Assembly (NCBI RefSeq): GCF_038397785.1 | Contig: NZ_CP151642.1 | Span: 434,001-498,000, forward strand | Origin: Salinibacterium sp. TMP30 | GTDB taxonomy: Bacteria; Actinomycetota; Actinomycetes; Actinomycetales; Microbacteriaceae | Length of the DNA stretch: 64,000 nucleotides | Direction of reading: 5' to 3' | Part shown: positions 52,235 to 60,635 of the stretch, piece after piece | How the letters are laid out: each line of letters begins with the position of its first letter | Numbering within the stretch: position 1 is the first letter of the stretch | Notes under the pieces: generated by a model | Seen by the model: the letters and a program-made list of their open reading frames with translations, nothing else | Database searches by the model: none | What the model was told of the DNA's origin: nothing | Made by a program: the position numbers and the translations under genes

Positions 52235-52978
52235 TCAGTCGCTGCCAGGCTCGGGCTCGGCATCAGATTCAGGCCCAGCTCCCGGCTCAGATTCACCCTC
52301 AGCTCCGATCTCCGCAGCATCCGCCAACATCACTCTCAGTTCGGCGTCGAAGAGCGCAGCGTCGAAACCTTCATCGGGGGATTCGCGAAGCAACAGGGTC
52401 GCGGTTGCATGAACGCGTCGGCGGGTGTCACCGTCTGCGGCAGCTGCTTCAAGCAACGGTGTCGCAGCGTCTTCCAAGGCGACCAGAGCGCGACTAAGGC
52501 TGAGCTGTACGTCGCGATCACCACGACTGAGGTGGTGCACTAACGCGGCGGATAACGCTAACTCGCTGCCTTCCGGCACGAGCACTACGGCAACCCGCCA
52601 CGCTGTGCGGGCTACCTGATCATCGGCGTCGTTCAGAACTTCCGGCGTGATGGCCACCCATCCACGAGGGTCACCGATCTTCGAAAGCGTGTGCAATGCC
52701 TGACTGCGGGCTTGCGCATTCTCTGAGTGCACTTCGTCGATCAGCAGCGGAACGGTCTCCGAGGCCGGATGCCGCATCAGTGCCCACGTGAGTGTCTCGC
52801 GAACGTTGAGGTCGGGTTCAATCGCGCAGCGTGCGAGGAGCGGCTCAATGTATTCCGGGCGCGGATGTGTTCCGGCTGACATTGCAGCCTGCAATCGAGC
52901 TGAGGCGGGTGCAGAAGTGAGCGCTGCGCGCAGTCTGCCGGCGGCGGCCGCGGCGTCGCGCGGCGGGGTGATGTCCAT
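52235..52978 (-). CDS. HEAT-repeat protein
   Basis: 247 residues from ATG 52978, preceded by GGAGG. Helical repeats of about 31 residues with PHEAT-like texture: EYIEPLLARCAIEPDLNVRETLTWALMRHP, SETVPLLIDEVHSENAQARSQALHTLSKIGDPRGW and VARTAWRVAVVL, in pieces. The C-terminus is a low-complexity acidic Pro/Gly/Ser/Glu tail. HEAT proteins bind other proteins; the partner is unknown. Confidence 0.85.
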   Translation of the reverse strand: MDITPPRDAAAAAGRLRAALTSAPASARLQAAMSAGTHPRPEYIEPLLARCAIEPDLNVRETLTWALMRHPASETVPLLIDEVHSENAQARSQALHTLSKIGDPRGWVAITPEVLNDADDQVARTAWRVAVVLVPEGSELALSAALVHHLSRGDRDVQLSLSRALVALEDAATPLLEAAAADGDTRRRVHATATLLLRESPDEGFDAALFDAELRVMLADAAEIGAEGESEPGAGPESDAEPEPGSD

Positions 52979-53009
52979 TGGATCCTCCACCGAAACTTCG
53001 GCGGCTTAG

Positions 53010-54206
53010 TTAGCTAAAGAGTTTTTGCAACCGCTTCACGCCTTCGAGGAGTGCGTCGTCGCCGAGGGCGTACGAGAGGCGCAGGTAGCCGCTGGGTCCG
53101 AATGCTTCGCCGGGCACTACAGCAACCTCGGCTTGGTCGAGAATCAGGTCGGCGAGTTCGAGGCTAGTGGTCGGGGTGACTCCGCCCCATTCGCGGTTGA
53201 GCAGACCCGAGACATCCGGGTACACGTAGAACGCACCTTGAGGTGTCGGGCAATTCACGCCCTCAATCTTGTTGAGTTCGGAGACCATGAGCTTGCGGCG
53301 ACGATCGAAGGCGAGACGCATTTCTTCAACGGCATCTTGCGGGCCGGTGAGGGCTTCGATGGCAGCGCGCTGCGAAATGTTGGAGACGTTGCTCGTGAGG
53401 TGCGACTGCAGGTTCGCGGCCCCCTTCATGGCGTCGACGGGGCCCACCATCCAGCCAAGGCGCCAGCCGGTCATCGAGTAGCTTTTGGCGACACCGTTCA
53501 CGAGGATCGTGGTGTCGGCGAGCGCCGGAACAGCTTCAACGATGGAGACGGCACGAACTCCGTCGTAGACGAGGTTTTGGTAGATGTCATCACTGATCAC
53601 CCAGATACCGTGCTCGAGAGCCCACTCACCGATGGCTTTGGTTTGCTCGGGGGAGTAGACGGCACCGGTGGGGTTTGAGGGCGAGACGAAGAGCAGCACC
53701 TTGGTGTTCTCGGTACGGGCAGCTTCAAGCTGCTCAACCGTCACAAGGTAACCTTGGTCGGCACCGGCGAAGACTTCGACCATGGTGCCACCGGCGAGCT
53801 TTATTGCTTCGGGGTAGGTGGTCCAGTACGGGGTAGGAACGATCACGTCGTCGCCCTGGTCAACGAGGGTCGCGAATGCTTGGTAGACGGCCTGCTTGCC
53901 ACCGTTGGTGACGACCACCTGGTTAATTCCGACCTCGAGGCCGCTGTCGCGCAGGGTCTTCGCCGCGATCGCTTCCCGCAGTTCGGGTAGGCCTGCTGCT
54001 GGTGTGTAACGGTGATTCTTGGGGTCGAGCACTGCTCGGGATGCCGCATCCACAATGTTCGCGGGCGTCGCGAAATCGGGTTCACCTGCCGCATAGCTGA
54101 TGATGGGGCGGCCTGAGGCGAGAAGCGACTTGGCTTTTGCGTCCACTTTGAGGGTGGCCGACTCGGCGATGGCGGAAATTCTGGCAGAGAGGCGAGGTGA
54201 AGTCAC
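53010..54206 (-). CDS. Pyridoxal phosphate-dependent aminotransferase (aspartate type)
   Basis: 398 residues from GTG 54206. Class I aminotransferase Ib group: [82 protein letters not shown] and the PLP lysine in [17 protein letters not shown], with the C-terminal Arg in YLRLSYAL. Most likely an aspartate/prephenate-type transaminase. It lies upstream of tRNA-Trp and secE on the opposite strand, a gene order seen in related actinobacteria. Confidence 0.93.
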   Translation of the reverse strand: MTSPRLSARISAIAESATLKVDAKAKSLLASGRPIISYAAGEPDFATPANIVDAASRAVLDPKNHRYTPAAGLPELREAIAAKTLRDSGLEVGINQVVVTNGGKQAVYQAFATLVDQGDDVIVPTPYWTTYPEAIKLAGGTMVEVFAGADQGYLVTVEQLEAARTENTKVLLFVSPSNPTGAVYSPEQTKAIGEWALEHGIWVISDDIYQNLVYDGVRAVSIVEAVPALADTTILVNGVAKSYSMTGWRLGWMVGPVDAMKGAANLQSHLTSNVSNISQRAAIEALTGPQDAVEEMRLAFDRRRKLMVSELNKIEGVNCPTPQGAFYVYPDVSGLLNREWGGVTPTTSLELADLILDQAEVAVVPGEAFGPSGYLRLSYALGDDALLEGVKRLQKLFS

Positions 54207-54469
54207 CGGTCAAGTCTAGGGCTTCACGCGTGGCTGTGCCCAGAGATTTCAGGCCGCGTACAGGCTCCGTTCGCGCTCACGCTGGGGCACAATGCGAGGG
54301 ACAATGGAGGTGCGACGACGTGGGGGCCGGACCTCGCATTTGATGAGCGCTCCGGATGACGTACACTGGAAGAAGTAGTTGAAAACTGCCATACTTTCGC
54401 GCGCCTGCTCCTCACTTCGTGAGAGTAGATCTGCGAGGGTGTGGGGCGAGAGATTCAGGTCTCTTGCAG

Positions 54470-54542
54470 AGGGTGGTGGCTCAATTGGTAGAGCAGCGGT
54501 CTCCAAAACCGCAGGTTGCAGGTTCGAGTCCTGTCCGCCCTG
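54470..54542 (+). tRNA. tRNA-Trp (CCA)
   Basis: A 73-nt cloverleaf: acceptor AGGGTGG (54470-54476) pairs with CCGCCCT (54535-54541), discriminator G 54542. The D-arm includes GGCTCAATTGGTAGAGC, the anticodon loop CTCCAAA holds CCA at 54503-54505 (stem GCGGT/ACCGC), and the T-arm contains GGTTCGAGTCC. The CCA tail is not fully encoded (only GCA follows). The position before secE is the classical one in Actinobacteria. Confidence 0.96.
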
Positions 54543-54606
54543 CAAGTCCCGATCCGTCTTTCACGGCCCGGGCCGAGCAAGCCGAAGTATCGGAAGGTAA
54601 ATAAGA

Positions 54607-54888
54607 GTGGCCAAGAAAGTCGTAGACGAGCCCAGCGAGGACGTCGTCGCCAAGGCGAAGAAGGACAGCGAGCAACGTCGTGGACCCTTCGGGCGCATGG
54701 CACTCTTCATCCGTCAAGTAATTAATGAACTCAAGAAGGTTGTAACGCCGACAAGGCGTGAACTAATCAGCTTCACGCTGGTCGTTCTTGTGTTCGTTGT
54801 CATCATGATGGCCATCGTTTCCGGACTTGATTTCGGGTTTAGCGCGTTGGTCAACTTCCTGTTTGGTAACCCTGAACTAGTGGTCTAA
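54607..54888 (+). CDS. secE: Preprotein translocase subunit SecE
   Basis: 93 residues from GTG 54607. A charged N-terminal part of about 50 residues is followed by RMALFIRQVINELKKVVTPTRRELISFTLVVLVFVVIMMAIVSG, in pieces, the conserved amphipathic segment and single transmembrane helix of SecE. It stabilises the SecY channel in the membrane. Located between tRNA-Trp and nusG as expected. Confidence 0.96.
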   Translation: MAKKVVDEPSEDVVAKAKKDSEQRRGPFGRMALFIRQVINELKKVVTPTRRELISFTLVVLVFVVIMMAIVSGLDFGFSALVNFLFGNPELVV

Positions 54889-54959
54889 ACCTTCACCGAC
54901 CGCCCTTCACAAACCGCAACGGCTACAAGCCGAACTGCAGAGCAACGAAAAGAGATTTA

Positions 54960-55916
54960 GTGTCCGAGAACCACCGCGAAGACTCCGAGCTCGCTACGGC
55001 AGCAGAGCAGTCCTCCGAGGAGGATGAGGCGCAGACGGGTAACACCCTGGCTGAGGCAGAGCGTTCTGAAGACTCCGCCGAGCACCAGGCAATGCACGTT
55101 GAAGGCAGCTCGACTGATGTCGACGCCGATCTTGCTGGCCTCCTTGAGGCTCTGGATGCTGCAGTCGACCCCGAAGCCGATGCTGCGGTAGACGACGCAC
55201 TTGACATTGATGATGCGGCCGAGGCTGACGCATCTGTGGCTGCCACTGACGACGAAGCATCTGATGATGCTGAGACTGCTGAAGGCGAAGAGGCTGAGGT
55301 TGACCCGTACGCCGAGTTCCGCATGGATCTGCGTCTTCAGCCGGGCAAGTGGTACGTCATCCACTCCTACGCCGGGTTCGAGAAGCGCGTCAAGCACAAC
55401 ATGGAGAACCGTAAGGTATCGATGGCTATGGAAGATTATGTTTTCCAGGTCGAGGTGCCCATGGAAGATGTTGTCGAAATCAAGAACGGCCAGCGAAAGC
55501 TTGTCAACCGCGTTCGCATCCCTGGTTACGTCCTGGTTCGCATGGAGCTCAACGAAGACAGCTGGTCAGTTGTTCGTCACACCCCAGGAGTTACTGGCTT
55601 CGTTGGCAACGCGCACAACCCGGTACCGCTGCGCTTTGAAGAAGCTTTCAACATGCTGAAGAGCCTTGTTGAGATCGTCGAAGCGCCCGCAACCAAGGGT
55701 TCGTCGACCAAGGGCAAGACTGCTGCGCGTTCCATTCCTGCCGAGATTGACTTCGAGATCGGTGAGACCATCACCATCAAGGAAGGTTCGTTCGCGGGCC
55801 TGCCCGGTTCGATCAGCGAGATCAAGGCGGATAGCGGAAAACTCATCGTTCTGGTTTCGCTCTTCGAGCGTGAGACCCCGGTCGAGCTCAGCTTCGATCA
55901 GGTCACCAAGCTTTAA
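54960..55916 (+). CDS. nusG: Transcription termination/antitermination factor NusG
   Basis: 318 residues from GTG 54960. The first 120 residues are a very acidic, alanine-rich, low-complexity extension. The NGN domain follows (KWYVIHSYAGFEKRVKHNMENR, RNRVRIPGYVLVRMEL, VRHTPGVTGFVGNAHNPVPL) and the KOW domain closes the protein (IGETITIKEGSFAGLPGSISEI). Binds RNA polymerase and the ribosome. N-terminal acidic extensions occur in other actinobacterial NusG proteins; this one is long. Confidence 0.96.
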   Translation: MSENHREDSELATAAEQSSEEDEAQTGNTLAEAERSEDSAEHQAMHVEGSSTDVDADLAGLLEALDAAVDPEADAAVDDALDIDDAAEADASVAATDDEASDDAETAEGEEAEVDPYAEFRMDLRLQPGKWYVIHSYAGFEKRVKHNMENRKVSMAMEDYVFQVEVPMEDVVEIKNGQRKLVNRVRIPGYVLVRMELNEDSWSVVRHTPGVTGFVGNAHNPVPLRFEEAFNMLKSLVEIVEAPATKGSSTKGKTAARSIPAEIDFEIGETITIKEGSFAGLPGSISEIKADSGKLIVLVSLFERETPVELSFDQVTKL

Positions 55917-56003
55917 GGGCTAACGCTCCTAAAAAACCACCGCGCCTTCAGGGGTGCGGGAGAGCTGGCCACACGGGTCAGTTCGTACAGTAAAGGAAAC
56001 ACA

Positions 56004-56435
56004 ATGGCACCGAAAAAGAAGGTTACAGGTCTGATTAAGCTTCAGATCCAAGCCGGCGCCGCCAACCCCGCACCGCCCATCGGGCCTGCGCTGGGTCAGC
56101 ACGGCGTTAACATCATGGAGTTCTGCAAGGCGTACAACGCCGCGACCGAGGCACAGCGTGGAAACGTTATCCCGGTAGAGATCACTGTGTACGAGGACCG
56201 TTCATTCACGTTCATCCTCAAGACCCCGCCGGCAGCAGAGCTCATCAAGAAGGCTGCTGGAGTTCCTAAGGGATCGGGCACGCCGCACACCGTCAAGGTT
56301 GCGAAGCTCACAAAAGACCAAGTACGCACGATCGCCGAGCAGAAGATGGCTGACCTCAACGCCAACGACATCGACGGCGCAATGAAGATCATCGCGGGCA
56401 CTGCTCGTTCGATGGGAATCACGGTGGAGGCATAA
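56004..56435 (+). CDS. rplK: 50S ribosomal protein L11
   Basis: 143 residues, matching bacterial L11 throughout: [42 protein letters not shown], in pieces, and [33 protein letters not shown]. It forms part of the GTPase-associated centre with 23S rRNA. Its stop overlaps the ATG of rplA by one base (TAATG). Confidence 0.98.
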   Translation: MAPKKKVTGLIKLQIQAGAANPAPPIGPALGQHGVNIMEFCKAYNAATEAQRGNVIPVEITVYEDRSFTFILKTPPAAELIKKAAGVPKGSGTPHTVKVAKLTKDQVRTIAEQKMADLNANDIDGAMKIIAGTARSMGITVEA

Positions 56436-57124
56436 TGTCCAAGAATTCCAAGGCATACAAGGCCGCCGCCGACAAGCTTGAAGAGGGTAAGTTCTACACG
56501 CCCACTGAGGCTGTTACTGTTGCTCGCGAGACGGGTTCGAAGAAGTTCGACTCCACCGTTGAGGTTGCTCTTCGCCTGGGCGTAGACCCTCGCAAGGCTG
56601 ACCAGATGGTTCGTGGCACCGTTATCCTGCCTCACGGCACGGGTAAGACGGCACGCGTTATCGTTTTTGCGACCGGTCCTGCAGCCGAGGCAGCTCTTGC
56701 TGCTGGCGCTGACGAGGTCGGTGGCGCAGAGCTCATCGAGAAGGTCGCTGCGGGTTACACCAGCTTCGACGCAGCCGTCTCGACCCCTGAGCTCATGGGT
56801 CAGGTTGGTCGTTTGGGTAAGGTTCTTGGCCCTCGTGGCCTCATGCCTAACCCGAAGACCGGAACGGTTACGCCAGACACCGCTAAGGCTGTTTCTGACA
56901 TCAAGGGCGGAAAGATCGAATTCCGTGTCGACAAGCACTCCAACGTGCACTTCATTGTCGGCAAGACGGCATTCACCGCCGAGCAGCTCGACGAGAACAT
57001 CAAGGCAGCGCTCGAAGAAGTTCTTCGTGCCAAGCCCAGCTCTTCGAAGGGTCGCTACATCACCAAGGCAACCGTCTCCACGACCTTTGGTCCTGGCATC
57101 CCGGTCGACGTCAACTCGATCTAG
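56435..57124 (+). CDS. rplA: 50S ribosomal protein L1
   Basis: 229 residues with the L1 hallmarks [26 protein letters not shown], in pieces, [22 protein letters not shown] and the C-terminal [20 protein letters not shown]. Part of the L1 stalk; it can also repress its own mRNA in many bacteria. It is followed by a strong terminator, so the L11-L1 unit ends here. Confidence 0.98.
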   Translation: MSKNSKAYKAAADKLEEGKFYTPTEAVTVARETGSKKFDSTVEVALRLGVDPRKADQMVRGTVILPHGTGKTARVIVFATGPAAEAALAAGADEVGGAELIEKVAAGYTSFDAAVSTPELMGQVGRLGKVLGPRGLMPNPKTGTVTPDTAKAVSDIKGGKIEFRVDKHSNVHFIVGKTAFTAEQLDENIKAALEEVLRAKPSSSKGRYITKATVSTTFGPGIPVDVNSI

Positions 57125-57137
57125 TACTGCCGCAGTG

Positions 57138-57169
57138 AACGGGGGTCAGCGTCTGCTGGCCCCCGTTTT
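57138..57169 (+). terminator. Terminator of the secE-nusG-rplK-rplA unit
   Basis: AACGGGGGTCAGC (57138-57150) pairs with GCTGGCCCCCGTT (57155-57167), a 13-bp stem including one G-T pair with a GTCT loop, followed by a short T-run (57166-57169). It starts 14 bp after the rplA stop. Confidence 0.88.
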
Positions 57170-57190
57170 CACATCCCCGAGGAGATCATC

Positions 57191-57733
57191 GTGATTGTCA
57201 CCGTTCGCCCTGCTCTGCTCTCTGATGCTGAACTCTTGCATGATCTAGCACTCCAGACGTTCCCGCTCGCGTGCCCTCCAACGACCACGCCCGAGGCGAT
57301 AGCCGAGTTCATCACACAGCACCTCTCGGTGTCGTCATTTCGTGGCTACCTCAACGACAAGACCCGCGAAATTCTGATTGGCGAAGTCGATAGTCAGCCC
57401 GCAGGTTACGTTCTGTTCTGCAGCGACGAACCGAGTGATCCGGATGTTGCGAATGCGCTCACTGTGCGACCAACGATCGAACTCAGCAAATGTTATGTTC
57501 TCAGCAACTTTCATGGCACGGGAGTTGCGCGTGCTCTGATCGTTGACGGTATGGTGCGGTCACGTTCTCAGGGATTCGCCGCTATGTGGCTCGGCGTCAA
57601 TCAGGAGAACATTCGGGCAAATCGTTTCTACGAGAAGATGGGTTTTCGACTCGCTGGCACCAAGAAGTTTCTCGTAGGGGAGCGGTGGGAAGACGACTAC
57701 GTTCGTGAGCTGCTTCTCGACGACAAGGCTTAA
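57191..57733 (+). CDS. GNAT family N-acetyltransferase
   Basis: 180 residues from GTG 57191. VTVRPALLSDAELLHDLALQTFPL is the opening of a GNAT domain; LSKCYVLSNFHGTGVARALIVDGMVRSRSQGFAAMWLGVNQENIRANRFYEKMGFRLAGTKKFLVG, in pieces, contains the acetyl-CoA loop (FHGTGVA) and the conserved NxxARxFYEKxGF ending. Closest by eye to spermidine/amine or protein acetyltransferases; substrate unknown. It lies in the insertion between the two ribosomal operons. Confidence 0.88.
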   Translation: MIVTVRPALLSDAELLHDLALQTFPLACPPTTTPEAIAEFITQHLSVSSFRGYLNDKTREILIGEVDSQPAGYVLFCSDEPSDPDVANALTVRPTIELSKCYVLSNFHGTGVARALIVDGMVRSRSQGFAAMWLGVNQENIRANRFYEKMGFRLAGTKKFLVGERWEDDYVRELLLDDKA

Positions 57734-57826
57734 AGGGCTCTGTTTTCGCTATTGCTGCGTCGTCGTCGTGCCCTACGATTGTGGAATGCCCGCATCGTTG
57801 ACCTCGCGCCTGCGAGCGTTGAAGCG

Positions 57827-58513
57827 ATGACCGCAGTTGCGCCGCAGCAGATTGCTCTCGCGGCGCTTGAAGGCTATGCGGCGGTCGCCGGCAGCATCGC
57901 CGTTGGTGTCGCACTTGTCCTCATTTGGATGTCGCGGCTCGCGGTTCCGCGCGAGCTCTATGTCAGCGAACTCGGCGCTGAGGGTGAACCCACTGCCGCA
58001 GCGTTTGAGATCGCACTGCTGTTGATTGTGGGCGGCGGATCCGCAGTTGCGTGGTCTGCTCGACGTGTTCGGGCCTGGCCCCCACTGCTCGTGCTCGGCT
58101 CGCCTGCGCTGTCGTTGTGGGTGGGTTGCGGATTCTTCCTTCTCGCCTCACAGGTGACCTGCACGTCCGGGTGCCCGTTGCCCTACGGTCCCACCTTCAC
58201 TTGGCAGGACTTCACGCACACTCTCGCTGCTGTGATCGCATTTGCGGCAGCATGCTGGGCCATGATTCAGACATCGTTCGCGCGGGAACATCGAGTGCTC
58301 GCCCGCATGTCCCTCATCACGGCAATTGCTGTCGCAGTCATTGCCGGCACCGGCGGTCTCTTCTCGCTCTTCCGTTTTCAGGTTGCGCTCGGAAGCCGTC
58401 TCGAGTTTGTGGCAACCACTATCGCGATTGCCTGGCTCATGATTCTCGGTACTGTGATCGCCACGCGAAAACTGGGACGTGGCCGAGCGAGCGAACTGGC
58501 CAGCGTCAGCTAG
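57827..58513 (+). CDS. DUF998-like membrane protein
   Basis: 228 residues from ATG 57827; the frame opens at 57752 but no ribosome site supports that start. Six hydrophobic helices with short loops; FFLLASQVTCTSGCPLPYGPTFTWQDFTHTLAAVIAFAAACWAMIQ, in pieces, resembles the DUF998 family (conserved C-x-x-x-C-P loop and the DxxH in TWQDFTHT). Function unknown. The Shine-Dalgarno is weak (GAAG). Confidence 0.65.
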   Translation: MTAVAPQQIALAALEGYAAVAGSIAVGVALVLIWMSRLAVPRELYVSELGAEGEPTAAAFEIALLLIVGGGSAVAWSARRVRAWPPLLVLGSPALSLWVGCGFFLLASQVTCTSGCPLPYGPTFTWQDFTHTLAAVIAFAAACWAMIQTSFAREHRVLARMSLITAIAVAVIAGTGGLFSLFRFQVALGSRLEFVATTIAIAWLMILGTVIATRKLGRGRASELASVS

Positions 58514-58531
58514 TTCGCGAGAATCGACTAC

Positions 58532-59134
58532 CTAGGGTGCGCGCATGAGGTCGAGCAGCCGATCGGCGAGACCCACCAGCGCATGAATCTGGTCTTCGTC
58601 GCGTTCAACCCACAGGAATTTCGGCTCGCCATGCACCGGCACGAAATCGTCGTGCTGTTCCCACACCACTAATGTGCGATCCGCTCCCAGAACGTATTGC
58701 TGCCACCACACCTGACGTAGGTACGAGCGCGGGATGCTGCGCCACGCCTTGTGCGTGGTCTTGATCTCTGACAACACAACTGCCCCATCGACCATTGCAA
58801 CACCGTCAGGGGTCGCAAGATGGAGCGGCTGATCATGCGCGTGATACAGCGCCGAACTGGACTGGATGCCGTGCTGGGACAGCACCCACCGTGCGATCTC
58901 CGGCTCCCGGAGGCGCCCATGATCGGTGAACGCGTTACCGCTGAAACCGGAGCCGAGAAGTTTGCTTTCGACCAGCCCGCGCAAGGATTGTTCGGTTGCT
59001 AGGCGGGCGGCATCCGTTGCAGTCACGCCACGGCTTCGAGCACGAAGCCAAGCAACCCGATCCTCGGCATGGGCGACAACCCGGTCACGGTGATTGGGCG
59101 CAACCGGCTCCCATAGATCGAGTTCCGGCTGCAT
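58532..59134 (-). CDS. YqaJ-like viral recombinase family nuclease
   Basis: 200 residues from ATG 59134 with GAGGTGA just upstream; the frame extends to 59272 without support. ARSRGVTATDAARLATEQSLRGLVESKLLG resembles the start of YqaJ domains (the usual R...iTASd....lG), with TDHGRLREPEIARWV (the conserved G-x-x-x-E), DGVAMVDGAVVLSEIKTTHKAW (catalytic D...ExK) and VWWQQYVLGADRTLVVWE (Q-x-Q-like). A PD-(D/E)XK exonuclease fold, related to lambda exonuclease. A chromosomal member in Actinobacteria; likely DNA repair or phage-derived. Confidence 0.85.
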   Translation of the reverse strand: MQPELDLWEPVAPNHRDRVVAHAEDRVAWLRARSRGVTATDAARLATEQSLRGLVESKLLGSGFSGNAFTDHGRLREPEIARWVLSQHGIQSSSALYHAHDQPLHLATPDGVAMVDGAVVLSEIKTTHKAWRSIPRSYLRQVWWQQYVLGADRTLVVWEQHDDFVPVHGEPKFLWVERDEDQIHALVGLADRLLDLMRAP

Positions 59135-59270
59135 AGTCACCTCACTATTCTCTCGCGTCTGCAACGGTCTTCTGCGCCCACCGCGCAGAAACTCCAATTC
59201 AGCGCTACCAAGTGCGTCGTTGGCACGCGTCACGTCATCGAATGGGTCGCGGTACTGGCAGACTAGGCGC

Positions 59271-60629
59271 ATGCGAGCTGGACGAACCGATAATGCGTCC
59301 CCGTCGAGTCTTTATCGTCGGTGGTCAGTTGCGGCAGCGGCGACACTATTCGCGATCGTAGCGTTTATCCCTGCTGCCGGGGCCGCGGCATCCACCGGGT
59401 CGATTCCGCCAGACGTCTCTGCGTTCGCGATGGCCGACGATGGACTCATCCTTGAGCTCGAAGAGTACTTTGGTGTCGACCAGCGCGGCGACGGTCTTGA
59501 TTTCTCGGAGGGCATCGAGCTTGGCGAAATTGACCGCATTTTTCTGTGGTCAGATGCATACCACTCGGGGCAATCCATTGAGACTCCCGTGCAGTATGTG
59601 AACCGCTGGAAGGTTCCTGTTCTTATTGGTGACGAGCCTGTCGGGATCGCGATGATCGGAATCGATCCGGCAACGGTCGAGCCAGAAATGATTGACTTCA
59701 TCCGCAGCCCTGGCATAGCGCTCGCCCTCGATGACATCAACACCGACGCGACCCTCGTATTTGAGCCTGAGACGGGTGCATGGTTCAGTCTCAGCGACGG
59801 GTCAATCATTCCCCTCGTTCGTGGCGACAGCGGAATCGCAGAAGAGACCACCCTCGCCCAATACCAGCCCATGCTCACGACCCGCGTCGTTGACGTCGTC
59901 GAACCGACCCCCCAGCCGGACCAGGGTTCCGTGCAGTCGGTCGTGCTGATCGCTACCACCGCAGTGGTGCTGCTGCTTGCCCTCCTCGTTCCCACGATCA
60001 TTGGTCAGGTGCGCGAACGACGCGCACGGCAAGCAGCGGGTGAGGGCGAGGGCGAGGGCGAAACAGCTACCGACGTTCACGACGATGTCAAGCACGACGA
60101 TGTCAAGCACGACGCTGAACCCCACAACGCCGAATCCCGAGACGCTGAATCCCGCAACGCTGAACCCACAGTGACCGATGTCGCCGCTGACACCGCTGCG
60201 CCTGAAGTGCCAGCAACGCCTGACGTGGATGCGGCCGCGGTCGCTCCTGCTGAAACAACGGCCACAGAACCGGGAACAGCCGCGAAGCCTGTGGATGAGG
60301 AGAAGGTGGCGACGGCGAAGTCACCAGCCGCGAAGCCCGCTACTCCCAAGAAAGCGCCGGCAAAGAAGACGCCTGCCACGACCAAGCCTGCAACTACCAA
60401 GCCCGCGACGACCAAGCCCGCGACGACCAAGCCTGCCACGAAGAAGCCAGCGACCAGCACCTCGGCAACAAAGAAGCCAGTATCCAGCCCCTCGGCAGGG
60501 GCAAAGCCGCTGGCCAAGAAGCCCGCACCCAAGAAGCCCGCACCCAAGAAACCTGCCGCGTCGAAGCCGGCGCCTGCGAAGCCGGTGGCGTCAGAGTCGC
60601 CTAGTGCGACAGAGTCGTCGGTAGACTAG
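59271..60629 (+). CDS. Secreted-domain membrane protein with lysine/alanine/proline-rich tail
   Basis: 452 residues from ATG 59271. A signal peptide or anchor (WSVAAAATLFAIVAFIPAAGAAAS) is followed by an extracytoplasmic domain of about 170 residues (SDAYHSGQSIETPVQYVNRWKVPVL), one transmembrane helix (VVLIATTAVVLLLALLVPTIIG) and a long cytoplasmic tail. The tail starts with acidic pentapeptide repeats (DDVKHDDVKHDAEPHNAESRDAES, in pieces) and ends in histone-H1-like repeats (TKPAT, KKPAPKKPA). Such tails bind nucleic acid in mycobacterial HupB-like proteins, but no domain here is recognised. Confidence 0.8.
   Translation: MRAGRTDNASPSSLYRRWSVAAAATLFAIVAFIPAAGAAASTGSIPPDVSAFAMADDGLILELEEYFGVDQRGDGLDFSEGIELGEIDRIFLWSDAYHSGQSIETPVQYVNRWKVPVLIGDEPVGIAMIGIDPATVEPEMIDFIRSPGIALALDDINTDATLVFEPETGAWFSLSDGSIIPLVRGDSGIAEETTLAQYQPMLTTRVVDVVEPTPQPDQGSVQSVVLIATTAVVLLLALLVPTIIGQVRERRARQAAGEGEGEGETATDVHDDVKHDDVKHDAEPHNAESRDAESRNAEPTVTDVAADTAAPEVPATPDVDAAAVAPAETTATEPGTAAKPVDEEKVATAKSPAAKPATPKKAPAKKTPATTKPATTKPATTKPATTKPATKKPATSTSATKKPVSSPSAGAKPLAKKPAPKKPAPKKPAASKPAPAKPVASESPSATESSVD
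60081..60110 (+). repeat. Tandem 15-bp repeat encoding DDVKH
   Basis: GACGATGTCAAGCAC occurs twice head to tail (60081-60095 and 60096-60110), and decayed copies coding for AEPHN/AESRD/AESRN follow to about 60170. It lies inside the membrane protein gene and encodes the acidic part of its tail. Confidence 0.7.
60378..60437 (+). repeat. Tandem 15-bp repeats encoding (T)TKPA units
   Basis: Four units of 15 bp (60378-60392, 60393-60407, 60408-60422, 60423-60437), consensus ACGACCAAGCCCGCG, encode T-T-K-P-A. Similar KKPA-rich units continue to about 60590. Slippage could change the copy number without shifting the frame. Confidence 0.8.
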
Positions 60630-60635
60630 CCAACT

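Noticed and set aside
60043-60437. Short direct repeats considered as a CRISPR array
   Set aside because: Units of 6 and 15 bp are head to tail without spacers and encode protein repeats in frame.
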